Assembly: GCA_013151775.1 (NCBI GenBank)
Contig: JAADHO010000257.1
Location: 1-32,455 of the forward strand
Reading direction: 5' to 3'
Length of the DNA stretch: 32,455 nucleotides
Source: Deltaproteobacteria bacterium
GTDB taxonomy: Bacteria > Myxococcota_A > Polyangia > Polyangiales > Houyiibacteriaceae
A model generated the notes under the pieces. The model saw only the letters and a program-made list of their open reading frames with translations, was not told the DNA's origin and made no database searches. Made by a program: the position numbers and the translations under genes. Positions 16,274-24,691 of the stretch are shown here, one piece after another; the first letter of the stretch is position 1; every line of letters begins with the position of its first letter.

Positions 16274-17928
16274 GCGACCTCCCCGACCGGAGCGCGGGCG
16301 CGGCCACCAATCCGCGAATGCGCTGGCTCTTCTTGCTGCTGCTCGGCCTGGGCTTCGCGGACGCCGTGCGCCGGGCGTGGCTATGCGACGACGCCTTCAT
16401 CTCCTTTCGCTACGCCGAGCATCTCGCCGCCGGTCAGGGCCTGGTCTTCAACGTCGGTGAGCGCGTTCAGGGGTTCACCAACCCTTTGCTCACGCTGACG
16501 CTCGCGGGGCTCCGAGTCCTGGGCCTGCCTATGGAAGGCAGCGCCCTGGCCCTCGGACTGGCGGCCTTCGCCGGGACGCTCACGCTGCTCTACCTGCACG
16601 CGACGCGCGCGGGTCGCCTGCCCGTCGCGGCCCTGGGGCTGGTCGCCATGCAGCACGCGCGCGACTTCGCCACCTCGGGTCTCGAGACCTCCCTCTTCGT
16701 CTTCTTCGTGCTCGCCTGCGTGCTGCGGGCCGAGCGCGCCAGCAGCCCCAAGCGAGCCTTCGCCGTGGGTGTGCTGGGATCCCTCGCCGCGCTGACGCGT
16801 CCCGACGGCCTGCTGGTCTATGGTCTGGTGGGCCTCTTCGCGCTCGCGCGTGGTGTGCGAGAGCGCCGCCTGCGGACCGCAGCCGCCATGGCGCTGCCGG
16901 CGCTGATGTTGCTGGTCCCGTGGCTGATCTTCGCTCAGCTCTACTATGGTGATGTGCTGCCGAATACGTTCTACGCCAAGAGCGCGGCTCACCCGTGGTT
17001 CCTTCAGGGTCTGCGCTACGTGGGGCTCTTCTTGCTGGCCTATGCGCCCCTGCTCGTGGCGCTGGTCGCCCTGCTTCGCGGTTGGCGCCGAGCGCCCACA
17101 CGGCTGTGGCTGGTCGTCACCGTCGTCTGGCTCTTCTACGTGTCCTGGGTCGGCGGGGACTTCATGTTCGCCCGCTTCTGCCTGCCCGTCGTGCCGCTGC
17201 TCTTGCTCGGTCTGGAGCAGGCGCTGTCCCGAATCCACCCTCCACGCAAGGCCGCGTTGGTAGGTCTGCTCGCGGCGTGTCTGATGCTGATCGCGCCGGT
17301 GGAGTGGGCGGTCGACCAAGATCCAAACGTGGCCGACGAGCGGGAGTTCTACCGCAGCTCCATCTGCGATCTCGCGACATCGCGCCAGACCGGAGCTGTG
17401 CTGAGACGCGTGCTCGAAGGCACACGGGCGCGCGTCGCCATCGTTGGCTCGCAGGCGCGCATCGCCTACTACGGTCGCCTGCCCTACGCCCTCGAGGCGG
17501 TGACCGGCCTGACGGATCGCGAGATCGCTCATCACCCTCTGGCCCGTCGAGGTCGCGTGGGACACGAGAAGCGCGTCACTCGCCGCTACCTGGAGCACCG
17601 CAGCATGAACCTGATCTTCGACTACTGCCAAGAGAGCCTTCCGAGCAGAAGCTACGACGCCGTCGACTTGGGCGATGGCGTCATGGGTCACGTCTACGCC
17701 TACGACGCCGCGCTGATGCAGAGCTTGCGCGGACGCGGCGCGCGGATCGCGTCCTTCGAAGACTACCTCGACGCCTACCTCGCTCAGATGGCGGAGAAGT
17801 CCGACGAGCAGGTCACGCGCGACTACGCGGAGTTTCGCGACTACTACTTCTCGCACACGCGAGACCCAGCTCGCGAGGCGCTGTTCTGCGCGCGCGTGGG
17901 CGCGAGCTTCAGCGAGATCTGCCGCTGA
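16270..17928 (+). CDS. Multi-pass membrane protein, GT-C/AftB-like glycosyltransferase
   Basis: The 552-aa protein has about nine to ten hydrophobic segments in residues 17-355 and a soluble C-terminal domain of roughly 200 residues. An acidic motif in the first external loop (CDDAFISFRYAEHLAAGQG, then GERVQGFTNPL) resembles GT-C enzymes that use polyprenyl-phosphate sugars, in particular the AftB-like family. In that family the DD pair is catalytic. The later loop has YYGDVLPNTFYAKS. It probably adds a sugar to a cell-surface polymer on the outer face of the inner membrane; donor and acceptor are unknown. The GTG start overlaps the amidase stop; ATG 16318 is an alternative. The 3' end overlaps the convergent DUF3634 gene by 20 bases. 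Confidence 0.78.
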   Translation: MSDLPDRSAGAATNPRMRWLFLLLLGLGFADAVRRAWLCDDAFISFRYAEHLAAGQGLVFNVGERVQGFTNPLLTLTLAGLRVLGLPMEGSALALGLAAFAGTLTLLYLHATRAGRLPVAALGLVAMQHARDFATSGLETSLFVFFVLACVLRAERASSPKRAFAVGVLGSLAALTRPDGLLVYGLVGLFALARGVRERRLRTAAAMALPALMLLVPWLIFAQLYYGDVLPNTFYAKSAAHPWFLQGLRYVGLFLLAYAPLLVALVALLRGWRRAPTRLWLVVTVVWLFYVSWVGGDFMFARFCLPVVPLLLLGLEQALSRIHPPRKAALVGLLAACLMLIAPVEWAVDQDPNVADEREFYRSSICDLATSRQTGAVLRRVLEGTRARVAIVGSQARIAYYGRLPYALEAVTGLTDREIAHHPLARRGRVGHEKRVTRRYLEHRSMNLIFDYCQESLPSRSYDAVDLGDGVMGHVYAYDAALMQSLRGRGARIASFEDYLDAYLAQMAEKSDEQVTRDYAEFRDYYFSHTRDPAREALFCARVGASFSEICR

Positions 17929-18301
17929 GCAGCCAAGCCAACCAGGCGAAGCCGAGAATCTGGCCGAGGTTTCGTTTGCGCAGCAGCGGCGCCGATTGGA
18001 GGCGCTGCACGGGGTGGGTGCCGAAGGCGTTGCGCAGACGCTGGGTCGTGCCCTCGTCGATGCCGCTCGTGCTGAGGCGCGCGTGTCCGCTCTCGCGCAC
18101 GGCTCGAATGCTCGCCCGACGCACACCTGCGCGGCGCACCACGTCGGCGAGGTCTTGACGCACGCGCACGGGCACGCGACCGCGGACGATCAGCAGCTTC
18201 CCCTCACGCACCGAGATCAGGAAGAGCTCGTTCATGCGCGGGACGACGACGAAGAAGAAGAGCAGGGCGAGCAGCCCGCCCAGCAGGATCACCAAGGGCA
18301 T
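17909..18301 (-). CDS. DUF3634 family membrane-anchored protein
   Basis: The 130-aa protein has one N-terminal membrane helix (PLVILLGGLLALLFFFVVV). The DUF3634 pattern follows: NELFLISVREGKLLIVRGRV, a VRRASIRAVRESGHARLSTS strand set, and TTQRLRNAFGTHPVQRL. The family is known mainly from Myxococcota and has no assigned function. The ATG at 18301 begins the membrane helix; TATACT lies six bases upstream and there is no ribosome binding site. It follows the beta-propeller-like gene on the same strand (36 bp gap) and may have its own promoter. Its 3' end overlaps the end of the convergent glycosyltransferase gene. Confidence 0.82.
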   Translation of the reverse strand: MPLVILLGGLLALLFFFVVVPRMNELFLISVREGKLLIVRGRVPVRVRQDLADVVRRAGVRRASIRAVRESGHARLSTSGIDEGTTQRLRNAFGTHPVQRLQSAPLLRKRNLGQILGFAWLAWLLSGRSR

Positions 18302-18307
18302 GGCGCG

Positions 18308-18313
18308 AGTATA
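18308..18313 (-). promoter_or_regulatory. Candidate -10 box (TATACT) before the DUF3634 gene
   Basis: On the minus strand TATACT is followed by six bases and then the ATG at 18301. It matches five of six positions of TATAAT. With no ribosome binding site, this points to a leaderless transcript started in the 36-bp gap after the upstream gene. Confidence 0.45.
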
Positions 18314-18337
18314 GGCCAGCCTCTCGCTTCGCAAAGC

Positions 18338-19897
18338 TCAGTCGCCGATCTTCAGGAATCCCTTCCAGTTGCAGATGAAGATCGACCTGTCCGGCCCGAT
18401 GGTCATGGCGCCCCAGGCGTTGTCGTGCTGCATGCGCGCGCTCTGGAAGACGGGCACGCGATACACCACCTCGCCCGACTCGAAGTCGATGCCGAGGAGC
18501 GACCAGGTGCGCTGCAGCAAGCGGTGGCGCTTCATGCTGTAGGCGTAGACCAGACCCGTCTTCTGCGAGAGTTTTGGTGGCGCGCTCATCACCTCGAGCT
18601 TGGGCTTGTCCCAGCCTTGCTTGGGGTTTCCGTCTCCGGGGACGAGGTTCAGGCGCGTGTAGCCGCGGACCTTGCGGCGCATGGCGCGCACGGGTCGCAC
18701 GGCGAGGTCGAAGGGGTCGACGTAGCCGTAGGTGTTGCCCGCGAGCACCACGTCGCCGTGACCGATGAAGGAGTTCTCGCAGGCGCTGCCTCGCCCCTCG
18801 AAGAGCGGCGCGCGTCCACGCAGCTCGCCCGTGTCTTGGGAGTAGACGCTCGCCTGCACCGTGCGCTGCGCGTCGCCTATGACGACCCACTCGTCGCCGA
18901 GCAGCGTCGGCGTCGTGCCCGATCCGAAGTCGATCTGCCCGGGCTTCTTCTTCGGTTTCTTGCGCTTCTTGCGCTTCGGGTCGTTGTAGGGGCAGCTCGG
19001 ACCCTTGCCCATGTCGAGGCGGCAGTAGCCCGAGCGCCACACCTTCTCGATCTTCTCGCCGTTGCGCGCGAAGCGGTAGAGGGCGTAGTTCGAGACGATG
19101 AAGGCGCCCTTGGGGCTGACGACGAAGGAGTTCTGGATCTGCTCCTTGGGGTGGCTGATGGCGGGCGCCTGCGCGCGCAGGTCGAAGCTGTCGACGACCT
19201 TGTTCTTGCCGCGGCTCGCGAGCCCGACGACGCCCTCACGCGTGGTGAACCAATAGTAGTCCTCGCCCTGCGCGTCGGGCTCCCAATCGGGCAGACAGGC
19301 CGTGAGCTTGTCGTCGTTCGCGCGCTGGCTGAGCGCCGAGTTCACCGGCAGGATCTGTGTCTGGCCGAAGCCCCCGGCGGCGTTGCGCCCCACGATCCAG
19401 ATCTCGTCGCGCACGGTGGGCACGACCACCGTGCCCTGACGATCGACGAAGAAGTAGGCGCCGCCCGAGGTGTCCTTGAAGATGCCGCCGAGGCCGTGAA
19501 GCAGCACGTCGCCTATCTTCACCTGACGTCCCGGCAGCGGCGCCACATCGAGCAGCTCGAGGTTGCGCGGCTCGAAGGCCATCAGGTGCGCTTTGCCTCT
19601 GCTGAAGGAGATGGTGAGCATGCGCTCGTGGGCGTCGAAGGCGAAGGCTGGGCACATGCCCGCGAAGCTCGCCTCGTTCTTGAAGTAGTGGATCACGGGA
19701 TCGCCGCTCGACGGCCCGGCCCACTCGGACACGTCCGAGGCGCGACAGTCATCGTGCAGGCTGTTGCTGTGCGGCGACATGCGCGGATGCTTCGCCCCAC
19801 GCTTCGGGTGCACGGCTCTGGTGGACGCCGGTGAGCGCACCTTCCCAATCGCGTCCCGCGTCTCGATCCGATACTCGAGGTCACCCCATTTCGGCAT
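18338..19897 (-). CDS. Cytoplasmic beta-propeller-like protein of unknown function
   Basis: The 519-aa protein has no signal peptide or membrane segment. Much of it consists of short strand-turn-strand units such as DEIWIVGRNAAGGF, GAFIVSNYALYRFARNGEKI, DEWVVIGDAQRTVQASVYS and GDVVLAGNTYGYVDP, ending RSIFICNWKGFL. This suggests a PQQ-like or WD-like propeller, but I cannot name a family. Near residue 325 there is an unusual lysine/arginine run (KRKKRKKPKKKPG), probably a basic surface loop. The ATG at 19897 is strongly supported by AAGGAG six bases upstream. An earlier in-frame ATG at 19921 has no such site. It is divergent from serB and upstream of the DUF3634 gene. Confidence 0.75.
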   Translation of the reverse strand: MPKWGDLEYRIETRDAIGKVRSPASTRAVHPKRGAKHPRMSPHSNSLHDDCRASDVSEWAGPSSGDPVIHYFKNEASFAGMCPAFAFDAHERMLTISFSRGKAHLMAFEPRNLELLDVAPLPGRQVKIGDVLLHGLGGIFKDTSGGAYFFVDRQGTVVVPTVRDEIWIVGRNAAGGFGQTQILPVNSALSQRANDDKLTACLPDWEPDAQGEDYYWFTTREGVVGLASRGKNKVVDSFDLRAQAPAISHPKEQIQNSFVVSPKGAFIVSNYALYRFARNGEKIEKVWRSGYCRLDMGKGPSCPYNDPKRKKRKKPKKKPGQIDFGSGTTPTLLGDEWVVIGDAQRTVQASVYSQDTGELRGRAPLFEGRGSACENSFIGHGDVVLAGNTYGYVDPFDLAVRPVRAMRRKVRGYTRLNLVPGDGNPKQGWDKPKLEVMSAPPKLSQKTGLVYAYSMKRHRLLQRTWSLLGIDFESGEVVYRVPVFQSARMQHDNAWGAMTIGPDRSIFICNWKGFLKIGD

Positions 19898-20021
19898 ATG
19901 CGCTCCTTTGCGCGGCAGCATACATCAAGATGTCGCGGGCGCGGCGGCGCCGATCGCCTCGTGAGCCTCCCGCGCGGACGGTCGCCTTGCCGGCTTCAGC
20001 TCTGCGCACTAGGGCCGGGGC

Positions 20022-21227
20022 ATGCCCGATTCTCATCTCGAGCGCGTGCTCGTCACCGTCACCGGCCCGGACACCTCGGGCATCACCGCCGCTCTGACCG
20101 GGGTGCTCGCGGAGAAGGGCGCACGCTTGCTCGACATCGAGCAGGTGGTCGTGCAGGGACAGCTCACGCTCTGCCTCTTGGTGGGCCTGGGGAGCGCGCG
20201 GGCCGCGAGCGAGCCCGTGCTCAAGGACCTGCTCTTCACGGCCAAGCGCATGGGCCTCGATCTGGACTTCGCCGTCGTGCCCGGCGAACGCGACGAGCGT
20301 GCGGGACAGCGCTACGCCGTGACCGCCATCGGCGACGGCTTGGATGCCAACGGGGTCCACGTGATCGCCGACGTGCTCGCGCGCTATCACGCCAACATCG
20401 AGCAGATCCGTCAGCTCTCGGGTGAGCGCCTCGGATCCGTCGAGATCCTGCTCGGGCTGCCTGCCGAGGTGGGCGCAGCGAGCGCCCTCAGGCGTGATCT
20501 GATCCGCGCGACGGCCGACCTCGACATCGACGTGGCCGTGCAGCGCGAGCGCCTCACGCGCCGCGCCAAGCGCCTCGTGATCATGGACATGGACTCCACG
20601 CTGATCCGCATCGAGGTGATCGACGAGCTGGCGCGTATGCACGGCGTGGTGGATCGCGTCTCGGAGATCACCCGCCGCGCGATGGCGGGCGAGCTGGACT
20701 TCGAAGAGAGCCTGCGCGAGCGCGTGGCGCTGTTGCGCGGGCTGAAGGTCGAGAAGGTGCACGCCTTGGCCGCCGACCTGCCCGTCACGGAGGGCGCCCG
20801 TGAGATGCTCACCGTGCTGCGCAAGCTCGGCTTCAAGACGGGCGTGATCAGCGGTGGCTTCACCTTCGCCGCCTACGCGCTGAAGGAGAGGCTCGGTCTC
20901 GACTACGCCTACGCCAACGAGCTGGTCGAAGACGCCGGTGTGCTCACGGGCGAGGTGAAGCAGCCGGTGGTCAGCCCCCAGCGCAAGGCCGACCTGCTCG
21001 ACGCCATCGCCCAACGGGAGGGCATCGCCCTGGAGCAGACCATCGCCATCGGCGACGGCGCCAACGATCTCGCCATGCTCGAGCGCGCGGGGCTCGGCAT
21101 CGCCTTCCACGCCAAGCCACGCCTACGCGAGCAGGCCGACACCGCTCTGCGCGCCGGCGGGCTCGATCGCATCTTGTATCTGCTCGGGCTGCACGCCCAC
21201 GACATCGCGGACCTGCTCGCGGACTGA
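20022..21227 (+). CDS. serB: Phosphoserine phosphatase SerB with N-terminal ACT domains
   Basis: SerB catalyses the last step of serine biosynthesis, phosphoserine to serine. The 401-aa protein has two ACT-type domains in residues 1-175 (LVTVTGPDTSGITAALTGVL, then a second repeat from about 95). The HAD phosphatase domain follows, with the nucleophile motif DMDSTL (D189, D191), an SGGFT motif, and GDGANDLAML (345-349 region) for magnesium. The ACT region suggests control by an amino acid, probably serine, as in long SerB proteins. The ATG at 20022 lacks a strong ribosome binding site. It is divergent from the beta-propeller gene with a 124-base intergenic region. Confidence 0.95.
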   Translation: MPDSHLERVLVTVTGPDTSGITAALTGVLAEKGARLLDIEQVVVQGQLTLCLLVGLGSARAASEPVLKDLLFTAKRMGLDLDFAVVPGERDERAGQRYAVTAIGDGLDANGVHVIADVLARYHANIEQIRQLSGERLGSVEILLGLPAEVGAASALRRDLIRATADLDIDVAVQRERLTRRAKRLVIMDMDSTLIRIEVIDELARMHGVVDRVSEITRRAMAGELDFEESLRERVALLRGLKVEKVHALAADLPVTEGAREMLTVLRKLGFKTGVISGGFTFAAYALKERLGLDYAYANELVEDAGVLTGEVKQPVVSPQRKADLLDAIAQREGIALEQTIAIGDGANDLAMLERAGLGIAFHAKPRLREQADTALRAGGLDRILYLLGLHAHDIADLLAD

Positions 21228-21319
21228 TCGGCGCCTGAGCTTTCGAGCGGCCCAGATCCTGCTTCCTTCTGACTCCCTGCTCCGAGTTGGGCAGCTCGAA
21301 CACCCCAGGGGGTTATGCA

Positions 21320-21526
21320 ATGCGCCGCGTCAAAAACGATCAAGAATGGACGAGGGACGTCCTCGATAACCTCGAAGACCTCTCCCGCGAGGGTTGCTGT
21401 CTACCTGGCGAGAGCGACATGCTGCGCCGGGGCGACGAGCCCCTCAACATGGAGGGATCGCTTCAGGCGATCTTGAGTCAGGGGCTGCCCATGAAGTCCG
21501 AGGGCTGGGGCACATATATGGCGTGA
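21320..21526 (+). CDS. Small hypothetical protein (68 aa)
   Basis: This is an unrecognised acidic small protein. It begins MRRVKNDQEWTRDVLDNLED, has a central EGCCLPGESDML segment with adjacent cysteines, and ends EGWGTYMA. There is no signal peptide or membrane segment. AGGGGG about eight bases before the ATG at 21320 is a fair ribosome binding site, which supports translation. It lies between serB and pntA on the same strand. The CC pair and short length could suit a metal-binding or regulatory peptide, but nothing proves this. Confidence 0.55.
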   Translation: MRRVKNDQEWTRDVLDNLEDLSREGCCLPGESDMLRRGDEPLNMEGSLQAILSQGLPMKSEGWGTYMA

Positions 21527-21540
21527 CGCGTCATGACGCG
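21527..21540 (+). promoter_or_regulatory. Perfect 14-bp palindrome between the 68-aa ORF and pntA
   Basis: CGCGTCATGACGCG is a perfect inverted repeat directly after the stop codon at 21526. With the preceding TGA it also forms an overlapping TGACGCGTCA palindrome, so TGACGCG occurs twice in direct orientation. It could be an operator for the downstream transhydrogenase genes or a short terminator stem; there is no T-run. The rest of 21541-21731 holds no gene I can support. Confidence 0.4.
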
Positions 21541-21731
21541 CTGCGTTCTGGGGCCACGCGGTGCGTCGAAACGTGCCGGATTGTCGCGCTGGTGCGAAAG
21601 CGCCGACGCGCTTGGGCCCACCCTGTGCACCCGCAAGCCCCGTGCGATGCGTAAAGTCACTGGCGCGAAACCCATCTCGGGTGAATACCTCGCGCGGACC
21701 GTGTCCCGTCCCCACGGCCCGGAGGTGCGTC

Positions 21732-23279
21732 ATCGAGCTCGGAGTCCCCAAGGAGACACACGACCGTGAGCGTCGTGTAGCCATCGTCCCCGACAGCGTG
21801 CCCAAGCTCGCGAAGCTTGGCTTCCACGTGCGCGTCGAGACCGGAGCCGGCGAAGCCGCGGGCTTCTTCGACGCCGCATATGAGGCCGTGGGCGCGGAGA
21901 TCATGCCCGACGCAGCGGCTCTCTACGCGGCTGCGGACATGCTGGTGAAGGTGCGCGCGCCTAGCCTGGACGAGGTCGCGCTGCTGAAGCCGGACACCAC
22001 GCTCATCTCTCTGCTCTTCCCTGCGCAGAACGTCGAGCTGGTGGACGCGCTGGCGGAGCGAAGCGCCACCGTGCTCGCCCTGGACAAGATCCCCCGCATC
22101 AGCCGCGCCCAGAAGATGGACGTGCTCAGCTCCATGGCGAACATTGCCGGCTACCGCGCCGTGATCGAGGCCGCCGAGGCGCTCCCCGGCTTCTTCGGCG
22201 CGCAGGTCACGGCGGCGGGCTCGACGCCACCTGCCAAGGTGCTGATCATCGGCGCAGGTGTGGCGGGCCTAGCGGCCATCGGCGCCGCGCGCTCCCTCGG
22301 CGCCGATGTGCGGGCCTTCGACGCGCGCCCTGTGACCAAGGAGCAGGTCGAGAGCCTCGGCGCGACCTTCCTCGAGGTGAAGATCGACGAGAGCGGCGAC
22401 GGCGGCGGCGGCTACGCCAAGGTCATGAGCAAGGAGTTCATCGAGGCCGAGATGACCCTCTTCCGTGAGCAGGCGAAGGAGGTCAGCGTGATCGTCACGA
22501 CCGCCCTCGTGCCCGGCAAGAAGGCGCCGCTGCTCGTGCCGCGTGACGTGGTCGAGGCCATGGCCCCGGGAGGCGTGGTGGTCGATCTCGCGGCGGAGCA
22601 GGGCGGCAACTGCGAGCTGACCCGCGCCGACGAGGTCGTGGTTCACAATGGAGTGAAGATCCTCGGCTACACGGATCTGACGAGTCGCATGTCAGGCACC
22701 GCGAGCCGCTTCTTCTCCGGAAACATCCACCACCTGCTCGAGGACATGGTGAACGATGACGGCTTCCACGTGGACCTCGAGGACGAGGCCGTGCGCGGTG
22801 CACTTCAGGTGCTGAAGGGAGAGAAGCTCGAGCCTCCGCCTCCACCCGAGCCGCCACCTCCGCCCAAGAAGGCCGAGCCGCGTGAGGTCCCCGTGAAGGC
22901 GAAGAAGGAGCAGAAGAAGAGCGGCGCCGTCGGTACCGCCCTCGGGCTGCTCTTGGCGCTGGTCTTCCTGGCTCTGGGACAGGTCGCTCCGAGTGAGTTC
23001 TTGCAGCACTTCACGGTCTTCGTGCTCGCCTGCTTCGTGGGCTGGCAGGTCGTGTGGTCGGTGTCCGCTGCACTCCACACGCCTCTGATGAGCGTCACCA
23101 ACGCCATCAGCGGAATCATCGTCGTCGGCGGTCTGCTCGAGGCGGGCGTCGCCCCCGGCGAGCACGGCTACGGCCTCGCGGCCTTGCTGGGCGCCGCGGC
23201 CATTCTGGTCGCGAGCATCAACATCTTCGGCGGCTTCTACGTCACGCAGCGCATGCTCGCGATGTTTCGGAGGCATTGA
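21732..23279 (+). CDS. pntA: NAD(P) transhydrogenase alpha subunit PntA
   Basis: PntA carries the NAD(H) domain I and part of the membrane domain of the proton-translocating transhydrogenase. From 21732 it is 515 aa, close to the usual length. It begins [19 protein letters not shown] and has the Rossmann motif [21 protein letters not shown] Pro/Lys-rich linker near 370-400 follows, then four hydrophobic segments ending in [17 protein letters not shown]. There is no ATG, GTG or TTG at the homologous start. GGAGG (21721-21725) lies six bases before ATC at 21732, which aligns with the normal initiator. The nearest standard in-frame start is GTG 21681, giving 17 extra residues and no ribosome binding site. 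Its stop shares one base with the pntB ATG. Confidence 0.92.
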   Translation: MELGVPKETHDRERRVAIVPDSVPKLAKLGFHVRVETGAGEAAGFFDAAYEAVGAEIMPDAAALYAAADMLVKVRAPSLDEVALLKPDTTLISLLFPAQNVELVDALAERSATVLALDKIPRISRAQKMDVLSSMANIAGYRAVIEAAEALPGFFGAQVTAAGSTPPAKVLIIGAGVAGLAAIGAARSLGADVRAFDARPVTKEQVESLGATFLEVKIDESGDGGGGYAKVMSKEFIEAEMTLFREQAKEVSVIVTTALVPGKKAPLLVPRDVVEAMAPGGVVVDLAAEQGGNCELTRADEVVVHNGVKILGYTDLTSRMSGTASRFFSGNIHHLLEDMVNDDGFHVDLEDEAVRGALQVLKGEKLEPPPPPEPPPPPKKAEPREVPVKAKKEQKKSGAVGTALGLLLALVFLALGQVAPSEFLQHFTVFVLACFVGWQVVWSVSAALHTPLMSVTNAISGIIVVGGLLEAGVAPGEHGYGLAALLGAAAILVASINIFGGFYVTQRMLAMFRRH

Positions 23280-24685
23280 TGATCCAGGTCGGCGTTCTCA
23301 CCATGGCGTACCTGGTCGCAGGTGTGCTCTTCATCCGCAGTCTCGGCGGGCTCTCGAATCAGGAGACGGCACGGCGCGGCAACATCTTCGGCGTCGTGGG
23401 CATGCTCTTGGCCATCGGCGCCACGCTCTTCGAGGACCGAATTCAGAGCCTGACCTTGGTCGGCGCTGCGGTGATCGTCGGCGCGGTGATCGGGCTCTTC
23501 CTGGCCCATCGCGTGGTGATGACGGCCATGCCGCAGCTGGTGGCCATGCTCCACAGCTTCGTCGGTCTCGCCGCTGTGCTGGTCGGCATGTCGAGCTACC
23601 TGAACCCGGGTGAAGAGCTGAGCGGGGTGGCGCTGACCGTCCACAGCATCGAGATCTGGGTCGGCGTCGCCATTGGCGCGCTCACCTTCACGGGCTCCAT
23701 CATCGCCTGGGCCAAGCTGCGCGGCTCGCTCTCCGGCAAGCCTCTGCTGCTGCCGGGGCGCCACCTGCTGAACCTGATCATCGTGGGCACCATCGTCGGC
23801 TTGGCCGTGCCCTTCACGCAGGCACCGGATCCGGCGCAGGGGATGATCTTCCTCTACATCATGGCCGGCGTCGCGGGGCTCTTGGGTCTGCACCTCGTGT
23901 CCGCCATCGGTGGCGCGGACATGCCCGTCGTGGTCTCGCTGCTGAACAGCTACTCCGGTTGGGCGGCGGCGGCCTCGGGCTTTGTGCTCGGCAACGATCT
24001 CTTGATCGTCACCGGCGCGTTGGTGGGTTCGAGCGGCGCGATCCTCTCGATCATCATGTGTCGGGCCATGAACCGCTCGATCCTCAACGTGGTCTTCGGT
24101 GGCTTCGGTACGGCCTCGGGCGCCAAGGCTTCGTCGAGTGATGAGGAGCAAGGCGAGGTGCAGGAGATCGACGCGGTCGCTTTGGCCGAGCAGCTCGCCC
24201 ATGCCAAGCGCGTGGTGATCGTGCCCGGCTACGGCATGGCCGTGGCTCGCGCGCAGCACCCCGTGCACGAGCTCGCGACGCTGCTGAAGGAGAAGGGCGT
24301 GGAGGTCAGCTTCGCGATTCACCCCGTGGCGGGTCGCCTGCCGGGACACATGAACGTGCTGCTCGCCGAGGCGGGTGTGCCCTACGACATCGTCCACGAG
24401 ATGGACGAGGTGAACCCGGGGCTGCCGAACACGGACGTCTGCCTCGTGATCGGCGCGAACGACATCGTCAACCCCGGCGCCGAGACGGACGAGACGAGCC
24501 CGATCTACGGCATGCCGGTGATCCAGGTCTGGAATGGCGGCACCACCGTCGTCTTCAAGCGTGGCATGAGCGCGGGCTACGCGGGCGTGCAGAACCCGCT
24601 CTTCTTCGAGGACAACACGCGCATGCTCTTCGGCGACGCCAAGAAGAGCGTGGACGCCTTGGTCGGCGCTCTGCGCGCCGCGTAG
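23279..24685 (+). CDS. pntB: NAD(P) transhydrogenase beta subunit PntB
   Basis: PntB supplies most of the proton channel and the NADP(H) domain III, so hydride transfer from NADH to NADP+ is coupled to proton entry. The 468-aa protein has about nine membrane helices up to residue 275. The C-terminal NADP domain has VIVPGYGMAVARAQ, HPVAGRLPGHMNVLLAEA, LVIGANDIVNPGAET and FKRGMSAGYAGVQNPLF. These are all hallmark motifs. The ATG at 23279 overlaps the pntA stop (TGATG) and has GGAGG about five bases upstream. It ends six bases before the convergent RCC1 lipoprotein gene. Confidence 0.97.
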   Translation: MIQVGVLTMAYLVAGVLFIRSLGGLSNQETARRGNIFGVVGMLLAIGATLFEDRIQSLTLVGAAVIVGAVIGLFLAHRVVMTAMPQLVAMLHSFVGLAAVLVGMSSYLNPGEELSGVALTVHSIEIWVGVAIGALTFTGSIIAWAKLRGSLSGKPLLLPGRHLLNLIIVGTIVGLAVPFTQAPDPAQGMIFLYIMAGVAGLLGLHLVSAIGGADMPVVVSLLNSYSGWAAAASGFVLGNDLLIVTGALVGSSGAILSIIMCRAMNRSILNVVFGGFGTASGAKASSSDEEQGEVQEIDAVALAEQLAHAKRVVIVPGYGMAVARAQHPVHELATLLKEKGVEVSFAIHPVAGRLPGHMNVLLAEAGVPYDIVHEMDEVNPGLPNTDVCLVIGANDIVNPGAETDETSPIYGMPVIQVWNGGTTVVFKRGMSAGYAGVQNPLFFEDNTRMLFGDAKKSVDALVGALRAA

Positions 24686-24691
24686 GCGGAT

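Noticed and set aside
16381-19834. Long open frames antisense to the glycosyltransferase and beta-propeller genes
   Set aside because: Low-complexity His, Gln, Glu and Arg-rich translations without domains; both real genes have family or ribosome-binding evidence.
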